Below are positions 23,309 through 34,782 of a DNA stretch of 64,000 bases, in pieces. The position numbers were made by a program, and so were the translations under genes. The stretch covers positions 1,178,001-1,242,000 of the forward strand of contig JAGMVK010000016.1 in assembly GCA_020747065.1 (NCBI GenBank), written 5' to 3'. The notes under the pieces are model-generated. The model worked only from the letters and a program-made list of their open reading frames with translations, was not told the origin of the DNA and ran no database searches. This DNA is from Cadophora sp. MPI-SDFR-AT-0126 (taxonomy: Eukaryota; Ascomycota; Leotiomycetes; Helotiales; Ploettnerulaceae). Every line of letters begins with the position of its first letter. The first letter of the stretch is position 1.

Positions 23309-25069
23309 GATGGCTAACTTCATTCAGAATTGACCGACGAGACATTTTATTCGCAAGCCTCCAAAGCTACTGCAGAATATCATCCTAGGTCGTGCATTTA
23401 CTGGAAAGCCAGGGTACTGCCGAGCATTCCGTATTTTCTTGTCTTTACTTGTCTGGCAGCTCATGGTGCTTGAATGGCGTTAAGGGACAAATCGCATTAC
23501 GGAAGGCGCTTAATTTTGAATGATATCATTAGCATTCATGGAAGGAAAGACGTATGGCATGTCAGGGTAGACCGTCGTCATTTTCGTCTAGGAGAAGTAC
23601 ACGGCGCAACTTGTAGACCAAAGCCATGTTTACTGTACAATATGACCTTTAAATCAAATTACTTCGAATTTGTTTTGCCTGACACACCTCGCAGACAGAA
23701 GGGATTAAGAACAGCTCAATATTCAATGTAACCCAACCAAGTCATGTCCATCCCACAACAACAGGTATGTTCAGATCGCTGAGTATACAGATAACTATAT
23801 GCCAGACCATGAGATTGGTTCTACTGGTCCCGCAGGAGTCTAACAACAAGAATCGATTTCGCCCTTCTTCAGGTAAGCGTTCTATCTCTTGTTGTATAAG
23901 TTGGTGGTACCTCAGTCAAGAGCTTGGGCACGAGCAGAACCCAGCAGTCCAGCTGTAACTGCGATGTTTGAGCGAGGGTTGTGATATACATCAGTGAGTG
24001 ACAGCCGAACGTACTCTGACGGAAAAATCGCCGTTCGGAAACAGTTTTTTCAAGACTTCGACCAATCTCCTGCGATCAACATATCGTCTTTCGATTATCT
24101 GCTGGTGTCGCATGCCTCTCTGTTCGTTTCGATACGATCGAGGGAGCCGCCGGGGCTATCGATGGGCCAGTTCGTGAAGTGTTTGGAGAAGATTGTCGTG
24201 AAATCAATCGTAATGCAGCCCCTTAGAAATAAGCAAACTCTTCCTCGGAAATCGGCGTTCTGCATATCGCGGAGCCATCGAATTGCGTGACTGAGCGCTA
24301 AAGTAATCCGCTGACCACATGCTTAAAAGTGGGAATGAGTTTCTAATGTAGAACTTGTTGAAGTTCCGCCGTGTTGATACACGATAGCGTGTCAACTTCC
24401 TCGCCAGTAGAATACTGGGCAATGGCAAGGCGGATTTTCAAATTAATGTCTGCCTTGGGTCTCTACTCTCAGTACCGTCACAAAAGCCGTGACTGGGCGG
24501 CGAAGGGGAACAAGAAGTACAGGTCTGGTGAGCCTTGCGCTGGAATCTGGACCGTCAGACAAGTGTGCCACACCAACAAGCTCTCGCCCGGTTGCTAGAA
24601 AAGCTGGGTGGGATGCGAATATGCAGTGATCATGATATCCGGACTCATATTCACACCGCCCTAAGTGATGGATGGAGCTGACAATTCAAGCGCTCCAATC
24701 ACTTCTTCAGGGCATGTATTTCGCGTTTTATTCTGTGGTGGTGTACTATAAATCTCGACGCCGGGCGACGTGGCAGTCAGAATCTGGTGGCCAAGAGACG
24801 TGCATGAAAGTTGCATACACTCAGTCAATATCGAAGCCGAGCCCGGATGAGAGCCTATGGTTCTACTATCCGGAAGTTCGATCTCCTTCGCCACGACTGA
24901 ATTGGCTTGATTGCATCTTGGCGTACTCGGGAATACACTTGATTGTGAATTCGGTCAAAAAAGCATGTGAGCTTCACAGCCTGCCATGGTCGCAAGCAAT
25001 GAGCACTGTTTGCTTATGCTTAAGTTCACGTAGAAGTCATCAACTATTCAGAAAAGACTGCATTCCAGC
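23309..25069. other. 1.8-kb spacer in the kinase/CorA block
   Basis: Several frames on both strands (23474-23731, 23994-24290 and 24672-25073 on plus; 24661-24894 on minus) but none shows a domain or splice-consistent structure. An upstream exon of the CorA-like gene could lie in the last few hundred bases; I could not define one. Confidence 0.4.
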
Positions 25070-26972
25070 ATGAGGGCCACCATAGAACCTTTCGAAGCTG
25101 AAAAAGATCCGATGGCCGATGCGACAAGCAGCGATGATTTTGGTCATACTTTCTGCCTGGATCCCTCACTTTCAGATCTGCAGCTCGAAACATATCAATA
25201 TAATATAGATGCCGAAGAAAGTCAAGATGGAGAGGAAAGACCATCTGTGCGGTGTTCAATCTCTAGCATACACAAGATGCAATATTATGCCGTACGTGAT
25301 CATGGAGAACAAATAAGTCAGCTTGGCTCGCTAGAGCTTGTTGATGTTGACGCCTTTGATAGGAACAAAGAAAGGCGTACCAAATCTTTTATGTTGGGCA
25401 AAAGCGATCATATAGCCGGCTCAACATAACCCGGAAATTATTTCAACACTTCGTGGCTGCATATTCGGTTTTTCCAATTATCTGGGATTTTGTCCAACCC
25501 TTTGGCTTTAAAGTTCGGCATTCTGATATGGACAATCCACCATTCACTGTTCATCAGCCGAAGCACAGTGAGGGAAGAGAATCAAAAGCGTTCGGTAATT
25601 GGCTTCTAACGTTCAGTTTGCAAGGACTGACATCAACCAGAATGTGCCTATAGTTTTCGATATGCAGTTTTGAATTACCGGACAGACACTGAAGACCCAC
25701 TTCCTGACTATGACCGCTGGTCAATCCGCCAAACAGTAGTTTACCAACAGTACGACAGCCACAAAGATAGAGCCATGTTTCTACTCGTCTCTCCGTCCGT
25801 CGTCTCAAGGCACAGAATAGAAGAGTCAATTCTGTCCAAATCTGCAGGACCTACAAGACAAGTCCACCCATTTGAGCTTCATCACATTTTGATATCAACC
25901 CATCATGACAATTGGCGACATTATATTCGAGACTTGGAGACATATCTCCGAAGGCAGGTCTGTTCAATCCAATCTGAGTATAAAGTCCGTTCTGATATTC
26001 TGTCGAAGTGTGATCGTGTGACTCTGTCAAATGTCAATGGCCATCTGACGATGCCATTTCTCGATAGGCAGCGTCTGAAAATGATCGAAGATAAGATCTT
26101 GGACTTGAAGATCATTTTCGACTCATTATTGAATACTATCAAACGCCTGAGAAGGCAATGTGAAATCGGCTACCTCAAAGGAATGCCATCAGAATTCCTA
26201 GTCCACAGTATAATCGACGATCTCGAGGAGCAGATGCAGGAAATTGAACTGAACGTGAAGCGAGTAGAGGTTCTTCATCTCAAGGCGCAAGCTACAGCGC
26301 AGCTTGTAAGTGCCCTGGCTATCAAATGGAAAAGGTTGAATACAAGGTATTTGCTGACCTTCTCTCAGATTTCTGACGCCTTATCGTATGAGAATGCCCA
26401 AGTCACGAATCTTAACGCCAAATCGCTACACGACCTTGCCCAGGAGTCCAAAGAAGAGAATAGTAAGATGAGGATACTGACTGTATGATGACTGTTGACG
26501 GTGAGGACAAAATGTCGCTAATTCTTTTCAGGAAAGAAGCACTAGGGATGCAGCCGCTGTCAAGATTCTCACTGTCATCACTCTGATATATTTGCCCGTC
26601 ACAGTTGTAGCTGTGAGTCATCCAAATCCTCTCTAACTTTCTCAAGAGTATTTCTACTAATATAATTTACTTCAGAGCATCTTCTCCAGCCAGCTTATTC
26701 AAGTTGATGACAGAGGCCGGATTTCGGTAATATCCGACTCGTGGTGGTTTATCATTATTTCAGTTCCGTTGACACTTCTCACTTTCTTTTCATGGAGGTA
26801 TTGGCTATCAAATACTGTGGGAAAATCAACACACCCAAAGGGAGATCAGAACAAAGAGGATCACGCCCACACACCATCGCCAAGCAGGGGAGGTACGATT
26901 GCCGGATGGAGTAGACGGCTACATTCACTTCAGCACAGGGAGAGCCACTTAGCATTAGAACCTTTGCCATGA
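25070..26972 (+). CDS. CorA-like membrane protein (fungal ZntB/CorA superfamily)
   Basis: Five exons in phase: 25070-25291, 25363-25594, 25641-26482, 26532-26612, 26676-26972; 557 aa. Splicing restores the order typical of fungal CorA-like proteins: QIFYVGQKRSYSRLNITRK, then a beta-rich region ending in FECAYSFRYAVLNYR, RWSIRQTVVYQQYD, a long helical domain, and two C-terminal transmembrane helices (about 440-465, VKILTVITLIYLPVTVVAS, and about 482-503, WWFIIISVPLTLLTFFSWRY). The GMN filter motif of true Mg transporters is missing; LPVTVVASIFSS lies there, as in other fungal relatives. Ion transport is therefore not assured. The ATG at 25070 gives a short N-terminus and an upstream exon is possible. 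It sits between the two paralogous kinases, same strand. Confidence 0.85.
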
Positions 26973-27721
26973 ACCACAATAACAAATATATTTTGTTCCT
27001 TATGTACCAAGAAAAGAACACCGCAAGGCTGCGTGCAAAAAAATACCCCGGGGAGAACCGCTTGCTAATTTTGAGGTAAGATTGCAGAGAACATCGGGCG
27101 TTATTCCGTCCATGTGCAGGATTGGTGGAATGTGCAGCTCATTTGATGCACGATGATAGCCATCCTTACGCCCTACCATCTGCCTAACAACATTGCAACG
27201 AGATTGGCTCTGAACTGCTTAGGCACCAGTTCTTAACATTCCCGTTTCCTCAGTCACGCCCTGATGATATGCTATGTGAAGCATTTGAGGCTCTACCGTC
27301 AGTCCAGCTGCTTAAAGAGCCTTGCCCCGAGCCTTGAAAGGGCAGTGCGCTGTCAACTCGCTTCATCGGCCATGTTCTCTCACGATCAGTGACTAAGAAA
27401 CTCGCTATAGCCCAGGAATTAGTGGGCTTCATCCTCAACAAGGCTAAATATCATCTACCTGCAAGTCTGGGTTCGACGACGTCTGAATAGTGATTGGTTA
27501 GCACTCGTCACCTCTCTGCTGCAGCAAAGCACAGTACGGAATCACGATACCACGTTATTTGGATCGTCCCCAGACATCCAATTGGAGACATTTGCTTTTA
27601 TCAGGACCGTAGCTGGCCCCTCGATTCCTCGCCACTAATTTCGCCGTTTGATAGTCTCTTGAAATTTGCAAGAGTATCGACGCCCCATAGTCCTGAAGAG
27701 ATATCCTAGGACGTGGCAAGT
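26973..27721. other. Spacer between CorA-like gene and kinase 2
   Basis: 749 bp. Frames at 27250-27441 (-) and 27494-27709 (+) are short and unpatterned. It presumably contains the CorA-like 3' UTR and the kinase 2 promoter. Confidence 0.4.
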
Positions 27722-29393
27722 ATGGACAGCCTGCGCCTGCAGTTGAAAAGGAGAATCGATGGTGAAAGATACGAATGGCCCCCTGGCGAGAACAAATGGT
27801 TCATACCGCGCTCCACGATCAATGCACTTATTGACGAATCCTCGATCAAAGAGATCTTGAAGCGCGGTTTCAACGACAAGTCAGCGAAAGACGTTCATCG
27901 GTATACAACCGAGATTGTTTCATCCTCCAAGCGGCTTTTCATCATCTTTCTCTGCACGCCATTCATGGAAACAACTGTTCTTGAAGAACTACTGGAGGAA
28001 GGCATTTGCGACAAGCACCTCCCATTCAGTAGAGTGAAAAAGCCAGAGAGCTCAGACCGGAATAGTTATAAGCTTGGCAAGATCGGTCACAATAAATGTC
28101 GAAAGGCAGATCATGGAGGTTGTATTATCAAATCACTATCGTCCTTTGATCAGGCGGACATCCGGGATCTTGACGAGAATCAATGGCCAGTTCTTGCCCC
28201 AACGTTTCAGCTAGCATCTTCTGGAGTCTCCCATTATGACTTTCCCCGGGCAATCATTTTGCCTTATACGGAGGATTTTGAGGAAGAGATGTCCAACTCT
28301 GGCGGTTTCGGCGAAGTGTGGAAAGTCAGAATACATCCGGCCCATCAAGAACTTGTGGATTCGTCAGATCCAAAGGTGAGACGTCTAGTCTTGCAGAACT
28401 CCAAAGCTCCATAACTCTATACCTATTAACATGTAAAAGGGTCCACTGGTTGCTATCAAGAGGCTCTTCCCCAATGGTGATTATGAGAACACTTTCAGGC
28501 TCGAGGTAGAGATGCACAGCGGACTGAATGCACATGGCCATAAACATATTGTCAAGCTGCTTGCGACATACAAATTGAGAGACAAGTATCATCTGATTTT
28601 CCCATCTGCGTTTGGAAATCTCAGAGATCACTGGCGTTCCGGTGTTATGTCGCCCTGGAATCAATCAACGTCCTCATGGGTACTGGAACAAATTGTCGGA
28701 TTAGTCTCTGCGCTAGAGCTCATTCACCGAGAGACAGGACGGCCCCCAATCGAGCCTGATGTGCCAAACTCTGGAACCAGTAGTAGGCGCCTGTTCAGAG
28801 GAATCAAACTACGAGTCGAGCCAAAAGAAGCCCAGTTCGGGCGCCACGGTGACATCAAGCCAGAGAATATACTATGGATGAGGGATTCCTCTGAGGCCTC
28901 TGGAATTCTTGTGATAGCTGACATGGGACTTGGTCGCTTCCATCGCAAAGAATCCAAGTCCCGGGTTGACCCAAAAACAATCAGCGGTTCCCACACATAT
29001 GCTCCGCCAGAAGTGGCATTGAACAAGCCTGTCTCTAGGGCGTACGATGTTTGGAGTCTGGGGTGCGTCTTTTTAGAGTTCATAACATGGCTTCTCAAAG
29101 GATCACAAGGCTTGGATACTTTCGGATCAATAAGAATGGAAAAAGCTGAAGACGGAGTATTTGATGATACCTTCTATAGTATCAAAACTTCAGGCTCACA
29201 AAAGCTTGCAGAGGTACGACCAGGTGTCACTCGCTGGATAAAAGGACTAAAAGAAGATGTCCGATGCTCTGAACTTCTGAACGAACTTCTGATTGTTGTC
29301 GAACTGAAGATGCTGTGCGTTGATGCAGAGTTTCGAATAAGCGCGCAGAGCCTGAACTCGAAATTGAAGTCGATGATTGGCACAACCAATTAA
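27722..29393 (+). CDS. Protein kinase with shared N-terminal domain (kinase 2)
   Basis: Two exons, 27722-28375 and 28440-29393; 535 aa. The intron lies between the Gly loop (SGGFGEVWKV, about 190) and the VAIK lysine (about 222). The N-terminal 175 residues parallel kinase 1: LLEEGICDKHLPFSRVK, QWPVLAPTFQL and AIILPYTEDFEEE match the same places. Catalytic loop HGDIKPENILW near 353; the Mg-binding triplet is DMG (IADMGLGRF, about 378) rather than DFG; then SHTYAPPE and YDVWSLGC. Catalytic Asp and Lys are kept, so it may be active, though the DMG change is odd. It lacks the long Ser-rich extension of kinase 1. I start at ATG 27722; the frame opens nine bases earlier at GTG. Function unknown; a partner role with its neighbours is inferred only from order. 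Confidence 0.9.
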
Positions 29394-30190
29394 ATATTTC
29401 AGACCTACTTCCTGCATGGTATATCAGATATCTCGTCGACAACTAGTATGTACGGCATGAAGATGTCCCCTGAGGTTCTGCACCTGGCTAGCATTTCTGA
29501 AGTTTTACCTCTCAAGATCAATGGCCGTCGATCTAGGATGCAATCTTTTACTTTTCGGGGAACACCACGATGGCACTCCACAATTTCTCGGTCTACTTAT
29601 TGGGGTGTCGGAGGAGGCATAGATATGTTGGGGACCCATTATTCACTTGTCTTGGGGATAGCAAGGAATGCTCAGTGGAATGCTTGATTGCGATTGTGGA
29701 ATGTACTTTGTATCGATGTCACAACTACTTCTGTTTGGCTTCCATCTCATAAAGTATCACTCATATGGACCAAGTCAGTCAAAGCTATGTGTTGCTTATG
29801 CGGAAAAGAGAGCTAGTCTCTACTCTCATTATAAAATGATTGTATTCGAATTTAACTTTGACTTCGCTTTGCTATCAATTTACTTCGAAAGGGAAAGCTC
29901 ATGTCTTGAAAGCCTTGCCAAATTCTCTGATAGATGATGAAAGCCCACTAAAATCAACTCAGCCATCACGTTCCCAAAGGGCTACTTCAGCTTCGGCAAG
30001 ACGACATCTAGGCTTTGTACAGCCTCGCATACCAACGTTAGCGACTGTTTTAGTCATTTAATTCGCTGATCGCCACTCTCGCCCCAAGCCACTTAACCCG
30101 CCCGGCTCTAATTTCTGCGGTTTTCTCTTATATACCTCACCCCTAAGCCTTGCTTTTCCCTGCAACTTTTTATTTGCGTTCTGAACCTGA
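29394..30190. other. Spacer right of kinase 2
   Basis: Frames at 29448-29687, 29668-29937 and 29840-30061 are short and overlapping, without recognisable pattern. Nothing else seen before the small two-exon gene. Confidence 0.4.
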
Positions 30191-30577
30191 ATGTATACAA
30201 AAGGACACAATATCCACCGAGAAGACTTGAATCAAGCTCACAGCAAGAGTCGTTCTTCAGAATATAACACATCAATGTCTTCCCCAGCATCTTATTCGAC
30301 ATCCTCATTCTCATCCTCGGAATCTGGGCTCAGACCACATGTTCTGCCTACTTCTCATATCGATCGTAAAAGGCTGCTGTCGGCACTCAAGATGAGATAT
30401 GGAGATGAATTTCGAGTCGAGGTAAGTTCCTTTCCAAGAGCTTCTCATGTCTAGGGCCTAAAAGTATACTAGCTACGACTGAATCAATATACCATCTTCA
30501 TTCCCGATGACCTAGATGAGGTTTTCCCCAAACTTTACCTGACTTTGACGCCGCTAATCTGTCACAGAACGCAATGA
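30191..30577 (+). CDS. Small two-exon gene or truncated N-terminal domain, unassigned
   Basis: Exon 1 30191-30421, exon 2 30473-30577; about 111 aa (83 aa if translation begins at the MSSPASYS methionine, 30275). The junction GAG|GTAAGT ... ACTAG|CTACG is canonical, with a 51-nt intron, and joins MRYGDEFRVE to LRLNQYTIFIPDD in phase. Such a fit across a small intron argues for a real, at least formerly functional, gene. The first half is a Ser-rich linker followed by a helix (RKRLLSALKMRYG). The second half looks like a beta hairpin, and the protein stops abruptly after about 34 more residues. I recall similar segments starting larger fungal proteins but cannot name the family. It may be the surviving 5' end of a decayed longer gene. 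It follows kinase 2 on the same strand. Confidence 0.5.
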
Positions 30578-33500
30578 TACAGCTTTACTACGGGCAAAAC
30601 GGGGGCTAGATAAGCATACGACATCTCACATAAAATTTGCCCCTTGAGTGGCGAAGGTCGGATAATGGATGACGAGCGCAACCTTCAAGAGATTGTTCCT
30701 TCGTTTAGGAACCTATAGGAAGTGCAGATACGTTGTATTGCACTGGATTCAATCAAGATAGCTAAGGACGAGGCTTAAACCAGTGTGAGAATTATGTCAA
30801 ATATTCAGGATTCAAGGTGCTCACCATTTGACCCTCTCTTTTTGTTCTGTGGAAAGAATATCGATCATACTTCTCACAATACAGCAACAATCTTATTGGT
30901 TGCAAACTGCCCCTGAGTAGGGGTGGCCAAAGTCTTTTGCATTGTTTTCGTCCGTTCTGTAACACGACGTTTCAATTCTGCTGTGTGGTCCCGACATGCA
31001 CTGCACAAGGAGTCCACATGAGCAAAATCACCCTGCAGCAAGCCTTCGTTACTTTAGTGATATGCATTATGCTACCTCCCGGAAATGGACTTGTGCCTTC
31101 TGCAAGATGATAGATCTGGTCATTTCCTGGTATGACTTGATGCAACTTGCATGGATTTCAACACTCCCTGGTACCATGATTTTCAGATTCTACAAGCCCT
31201 TCAAGTTCACGGTAATTTCGTAGCTTCAAGCAAAAGTGTATCCCTTAGATCCCAAAAAGTTGTTGTATCACTTACTGTCATACTGCAAATTTTCAAGTGT
31301 AAATGCATACTGCTCATGCATTGATGCCCAGCAAAGCCCTCCGTGTCTGGTCCATTGGTGCCAGCACCTTAAACTTAGCACGAGTTAGGTTTTATGACAG
31401 CTCCGTTGACTTATGTCACGAAGTTGACTGGTTTGTTGAGGGAGAATATGTTATGGAGAGAGAAACTCACTGCTGAGTGAAGACCATGCTACATCCAATC
31501 CCGGTGTGTCGCACTCGTGATACATAGATCTTCATGGCCTGCTTCGAAGTTCTCGGAAAGCATCAGTGGAGCAATGCTAATGCTCCATAGATTTTACCCT
31601 TCGCTCGACTTGATTGATACCTCAAAGGCATTTCCATGAGCAGCGTGAAGTATATCTAACTTCGAAACGGATCAAAATCATCCGAGGCTTAACGTGAACA
31701 TTTCGCTTCGCATCTCCCTCATCTCACTTCACTTCAAGACTTTTCAAAAACAAATCATTATAATTGTGTATTGAAATAGGGTTTAAGGAAGAAAACCTGA
31801 AATTATTCATCCAAACGCTTTTAGATATGATCCCAGAAGTGTTAAGAGTTCGAAATTATGTAAGGGTAGTCAAATATCATAATTTTGGAAGAGTTCTTCT
31901 CAGATTCTGAGGGATATGTGGACAGTCAAACGGGGCGAAATTTTAGATACACACATTTTGCAGAACCCCTCTACACGGGATTCCCGTCTTCCAAAAAACT
32001 TGCTCCACTGTGAGGATACAGAACCGGCTGAGTCGTGTTCGGTGCTTTATCCCTGCATGCCAACGATGCGCAGTACGTGGCAGAGCTGAGAAAAAAAAAA
32101 AAAAAAGTGGCTCAGCTGCACTATTACTCCAGCACTGGCAAAATTGGTGAAATGTTTGTACTGAAAGGCCATATTGAGATTTGAATCGAGATAGTATCTG
32201 CATCGTGGGGAAAGTTTCCACTAACTTAGCCTTAAGAGCCTCGGTGTTCTTTTCATTCGCACGACCGCACTCACTTGATTTTTCAATCACTTCGACGGAC
32301 GACTATGCTAGCTTCTGATCCTGTGACATCTGTCAATTATTCGAGGACAATGGCGGAATTGTATCCATTGACCCTTGTAGAGATTCAAAGAGGACAAGCC
32401 TTCCAGTTCTTGGGCCCGTTCTGAACCTACTAGAATTCGATTGACACTCCGATTGTCACATGACTTGGTGTATTTACCTTGATACTGCGAAGCGATAGTT
32501 GGGAGTAAGTTCCAAGATGGAGTTTACTTTGCATGGCACTCTGATTACATAACCTCAAAATCTTAGAGACGCTCCATGTTGGAGGCTTATAGGTCGCCCC
32601 GGGACCTCGAAGCTACAAAACACCTGTACCGTGCTGTTCAATGAAGACATTAGGGGAACGTCGTAATAACTGGGACGTATATGTACGGCCACAGGGAACA
32701 GCTACCACTTCTTTGGTGAGCGATACTTGTACCAGACCTCCTGGCAACATAGAAAACAAGTTGTTGATTGGTATATTGCGAAAAACGAGCTGCTGCAAGG
32801 TAGCCTAGCATGATCCAGTATGGAAGAACCATTTTCGTATGAAGAAACCCAATAGTTCAGTAGATCAATAGAAATGACTCTCAGAGGGGAACCTCTCTTT
32901 CAAAAGGTACCAAGGCGGATCAGGGATCTCAAGAAAGGCTGTGTAAGAGCCTGCACGTGATGTTTACTCTGGGTATGATTTGGGAGTATCCCGGGCTGGA
33001 GCCCTCGCCGATAAATATCAGGGCCGGGGCAAACAGACCTAATTAGCGTCATTTTGCTTTTATTTACCTGTGAACTCCTTCAGAGCCTCTAATTTCTTGA
33101 AATCAATGTACATCTTTAACCAAGGCCTTGATCCGGTATCGTCTCAGAACACGTTGCTTCAACCTTTGGGCGGAAGAGAGGCTCGGACAGAGACCAGATC
33201 GTTAAATTTGTGAACAGAATTGGCGAAACAGTCACTAATCAGTATCTCGAGTTGCTTGTTTCTTATTACATAGCAGTCAAGCTAGTCTATTTATGTACAT
33301 GTCAGAAAGTGTGTTGTGTTTCGGCTTATGTGTAGATGAGATTAATTCCTGCCTGTCAAGGAAAAAGAAACCGAGTGTATAGAATTTCAAGCCAGCACGT
33401 ATCCGTATGATGGGGTGACTTTGAGCGACTATCGCCGCGGCCGTCTCAAGGATGCCTCGGACTTGTTTCCAAGGTGACATTACAGAGCTCCCTCGTCATC

Positions 33501-34060
33501 TCCCCGCATTTGCCCTGTTCCCCCGCATTTAGACCTTACGCTCAATGGCATTTAAATTTAATTCTGCCAAGTCCCAGTGATGGATCTCGGGGTTAACTTG
33601 TCCGAAGCCACGAGAAAGTAAGAAGTCTTTACGCCAAACAGGCGGTTCGGCAAGTGCTCCTGCGCTTACAAGCACGACTACTCAAATGATATAGACTCCG
33701 AGAACAAGGTGCAAATGATCCCGTAAGAAACTGGGTAGTGATTAATGACACCGAAGTACGAGCGATATGCATGGTAACGTTTTGGTACATCTAGGTCGAT
33801 ACAGGTCTTAAATTCTTGATCTCAATTACTTGAGAAGAGTACTCTATTTCATTGCCAAGTATAGCCCATATATTTACTTGCTTAATCACTACATGGTAAT
33901 GGCACTCATCGTAATCGTACTTCGTGAACCCACACGATGTGAGCTAAACTGAAAGCAAGGGCAGTTCGTAGGCAGGTTGTGCTAGATCTGAAGAAAGGAT
34001 AAATTGCAAGTCTGGATCCTGGCCAGGATATTATCGGAACCGGGACTGTGGATCTCTTCC
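30578..34060. other. 3.5-kb gene-poor region
   Basis: No supportable gene on either strand; all frames are short (for example 30996-31223 on plus, 31943-32290 on minus) and unpatterned. There is an A run near 32091-32106. The stretch looks like decayed sequence between the kinase block and the feruloyl-esterase block; I could not identify transposon coding remnants. Confidence 0.5.
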
Positions 34061-34328
34061 TATCCCCTCAAGCGGTGATTCGCTTCGCCTTTTAGCGCGA
34101 AAATAGCTATGTATTCAAGTGCCTGCATCCTATGTAAAAGGAAAGTTATAAAGATTTCAATTAGATAGAAAACTTTATTAGCTTCGATTTATGATTTAAT
34201 ATTATTACATAGTACTTATATATACTAATAAACGAGACTTATGTTGAGTTGAAAGAGGGGTGTTCTTAAAGTAACGCTAAGACCACTGAAAATAACGCTA
34301 AAAGGCGTTTTCACCGCTTGAGGGGATA
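34061..34328. mobile_element. MITE-like element, TA target duplication, Tc1/mariner type
   Basis: Positions 34063-34078 (TCCCCTCAAGCGGTGA) and 34311-34326 are perfect 16-bp reverse complements. Each end is flanked by TA, the duplication expected for Tc1/mariner/Pogo-type insertion. The inverted similarity continues imperfectly inward: both arms carry CGCCTTTTAGCG, so the terminal repeat is about 40-50 bp with a small gap. The interior, about 200 bp, is very AT-rich and has no open frame, so the element is non-autonomous. No second copy was seen in this window. Whether it is active cannot be judged here. Confidence 0.8.
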
Positions 34329-34494
34329 ATGGGTTTCATTGCAATTGATGACATGCGAAGTTCAATCAGCCTGCCATGATCGCGGTAAATCTTCGGTAAA
34401 GGCAGAGGTCCAGCAACGGCAGATCTTCGGCTTGTGACGCTCCGATGCCAGGGTCCTACTTATAGAAAGATTAAAATCGAGTCAGCCTGATATT
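34329..34494. other. Spacer between MITE and carrier-domain relic
   Basis: 166 bp without recognised features. It may contain further decayed sequence of the relic that follows. Confidence 0.4.
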
Positions 34495-34782
34495 GTGATT
34501 GATGCGAGGATATCGGACACTGCCATATTGGGTATCCTCATGCAGCAAGGATCCTCCAATTTGGAAATATCAGTCGTGGACGAACTGAACAGTTCTCTCA
34601 TGACAAGGAAGTGTAGTTTGGCAGATGATCCTTCCCTGCCCTACTACATCACCGACTTGGGGCTAGATAGTCTAGGCGTATCAACCAGCATTTTTGAGTT
34701 ATTTTTCTTCCAAAGAGGCGTTTCCCCCGCTTTTTTTTGGGGGTTGCCACTCAGGATCTTATTGGGAAATCCAAGGTCTTAG
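34495..34782 (+). pseudogene. Possible polyketide-synthase acyl-carrier-domain relic
   Basis: A 95-codon frame opening at GTG, without a convincing start or signal. It contains ADDPSLPYYITDLGLDSLGV followed by FFFQRGVSPAFF. This matches the shape of the C-terminal carrier domain of highly reducing polyketide synthases: a helix ending about fifteen residues before, then (L/Y)GxDSL with the phosphopantetheine serine, then a W/F-F...GV(S/D)...F segment. Upstream VVDELNSSL fits the preceding helix. No ketosynthase or other module is visible around it, so if real it is a remnant of a lost or truncated gene. The call rests on pattern only; chance similarity over 60 residues is possible. Confidence 0.4.

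Noticed and set aside
32091..32106. A run as a retroposon tail
   Set aside because: No target duplication or coding remnant next to it was found; a simple homopolymer is enough.
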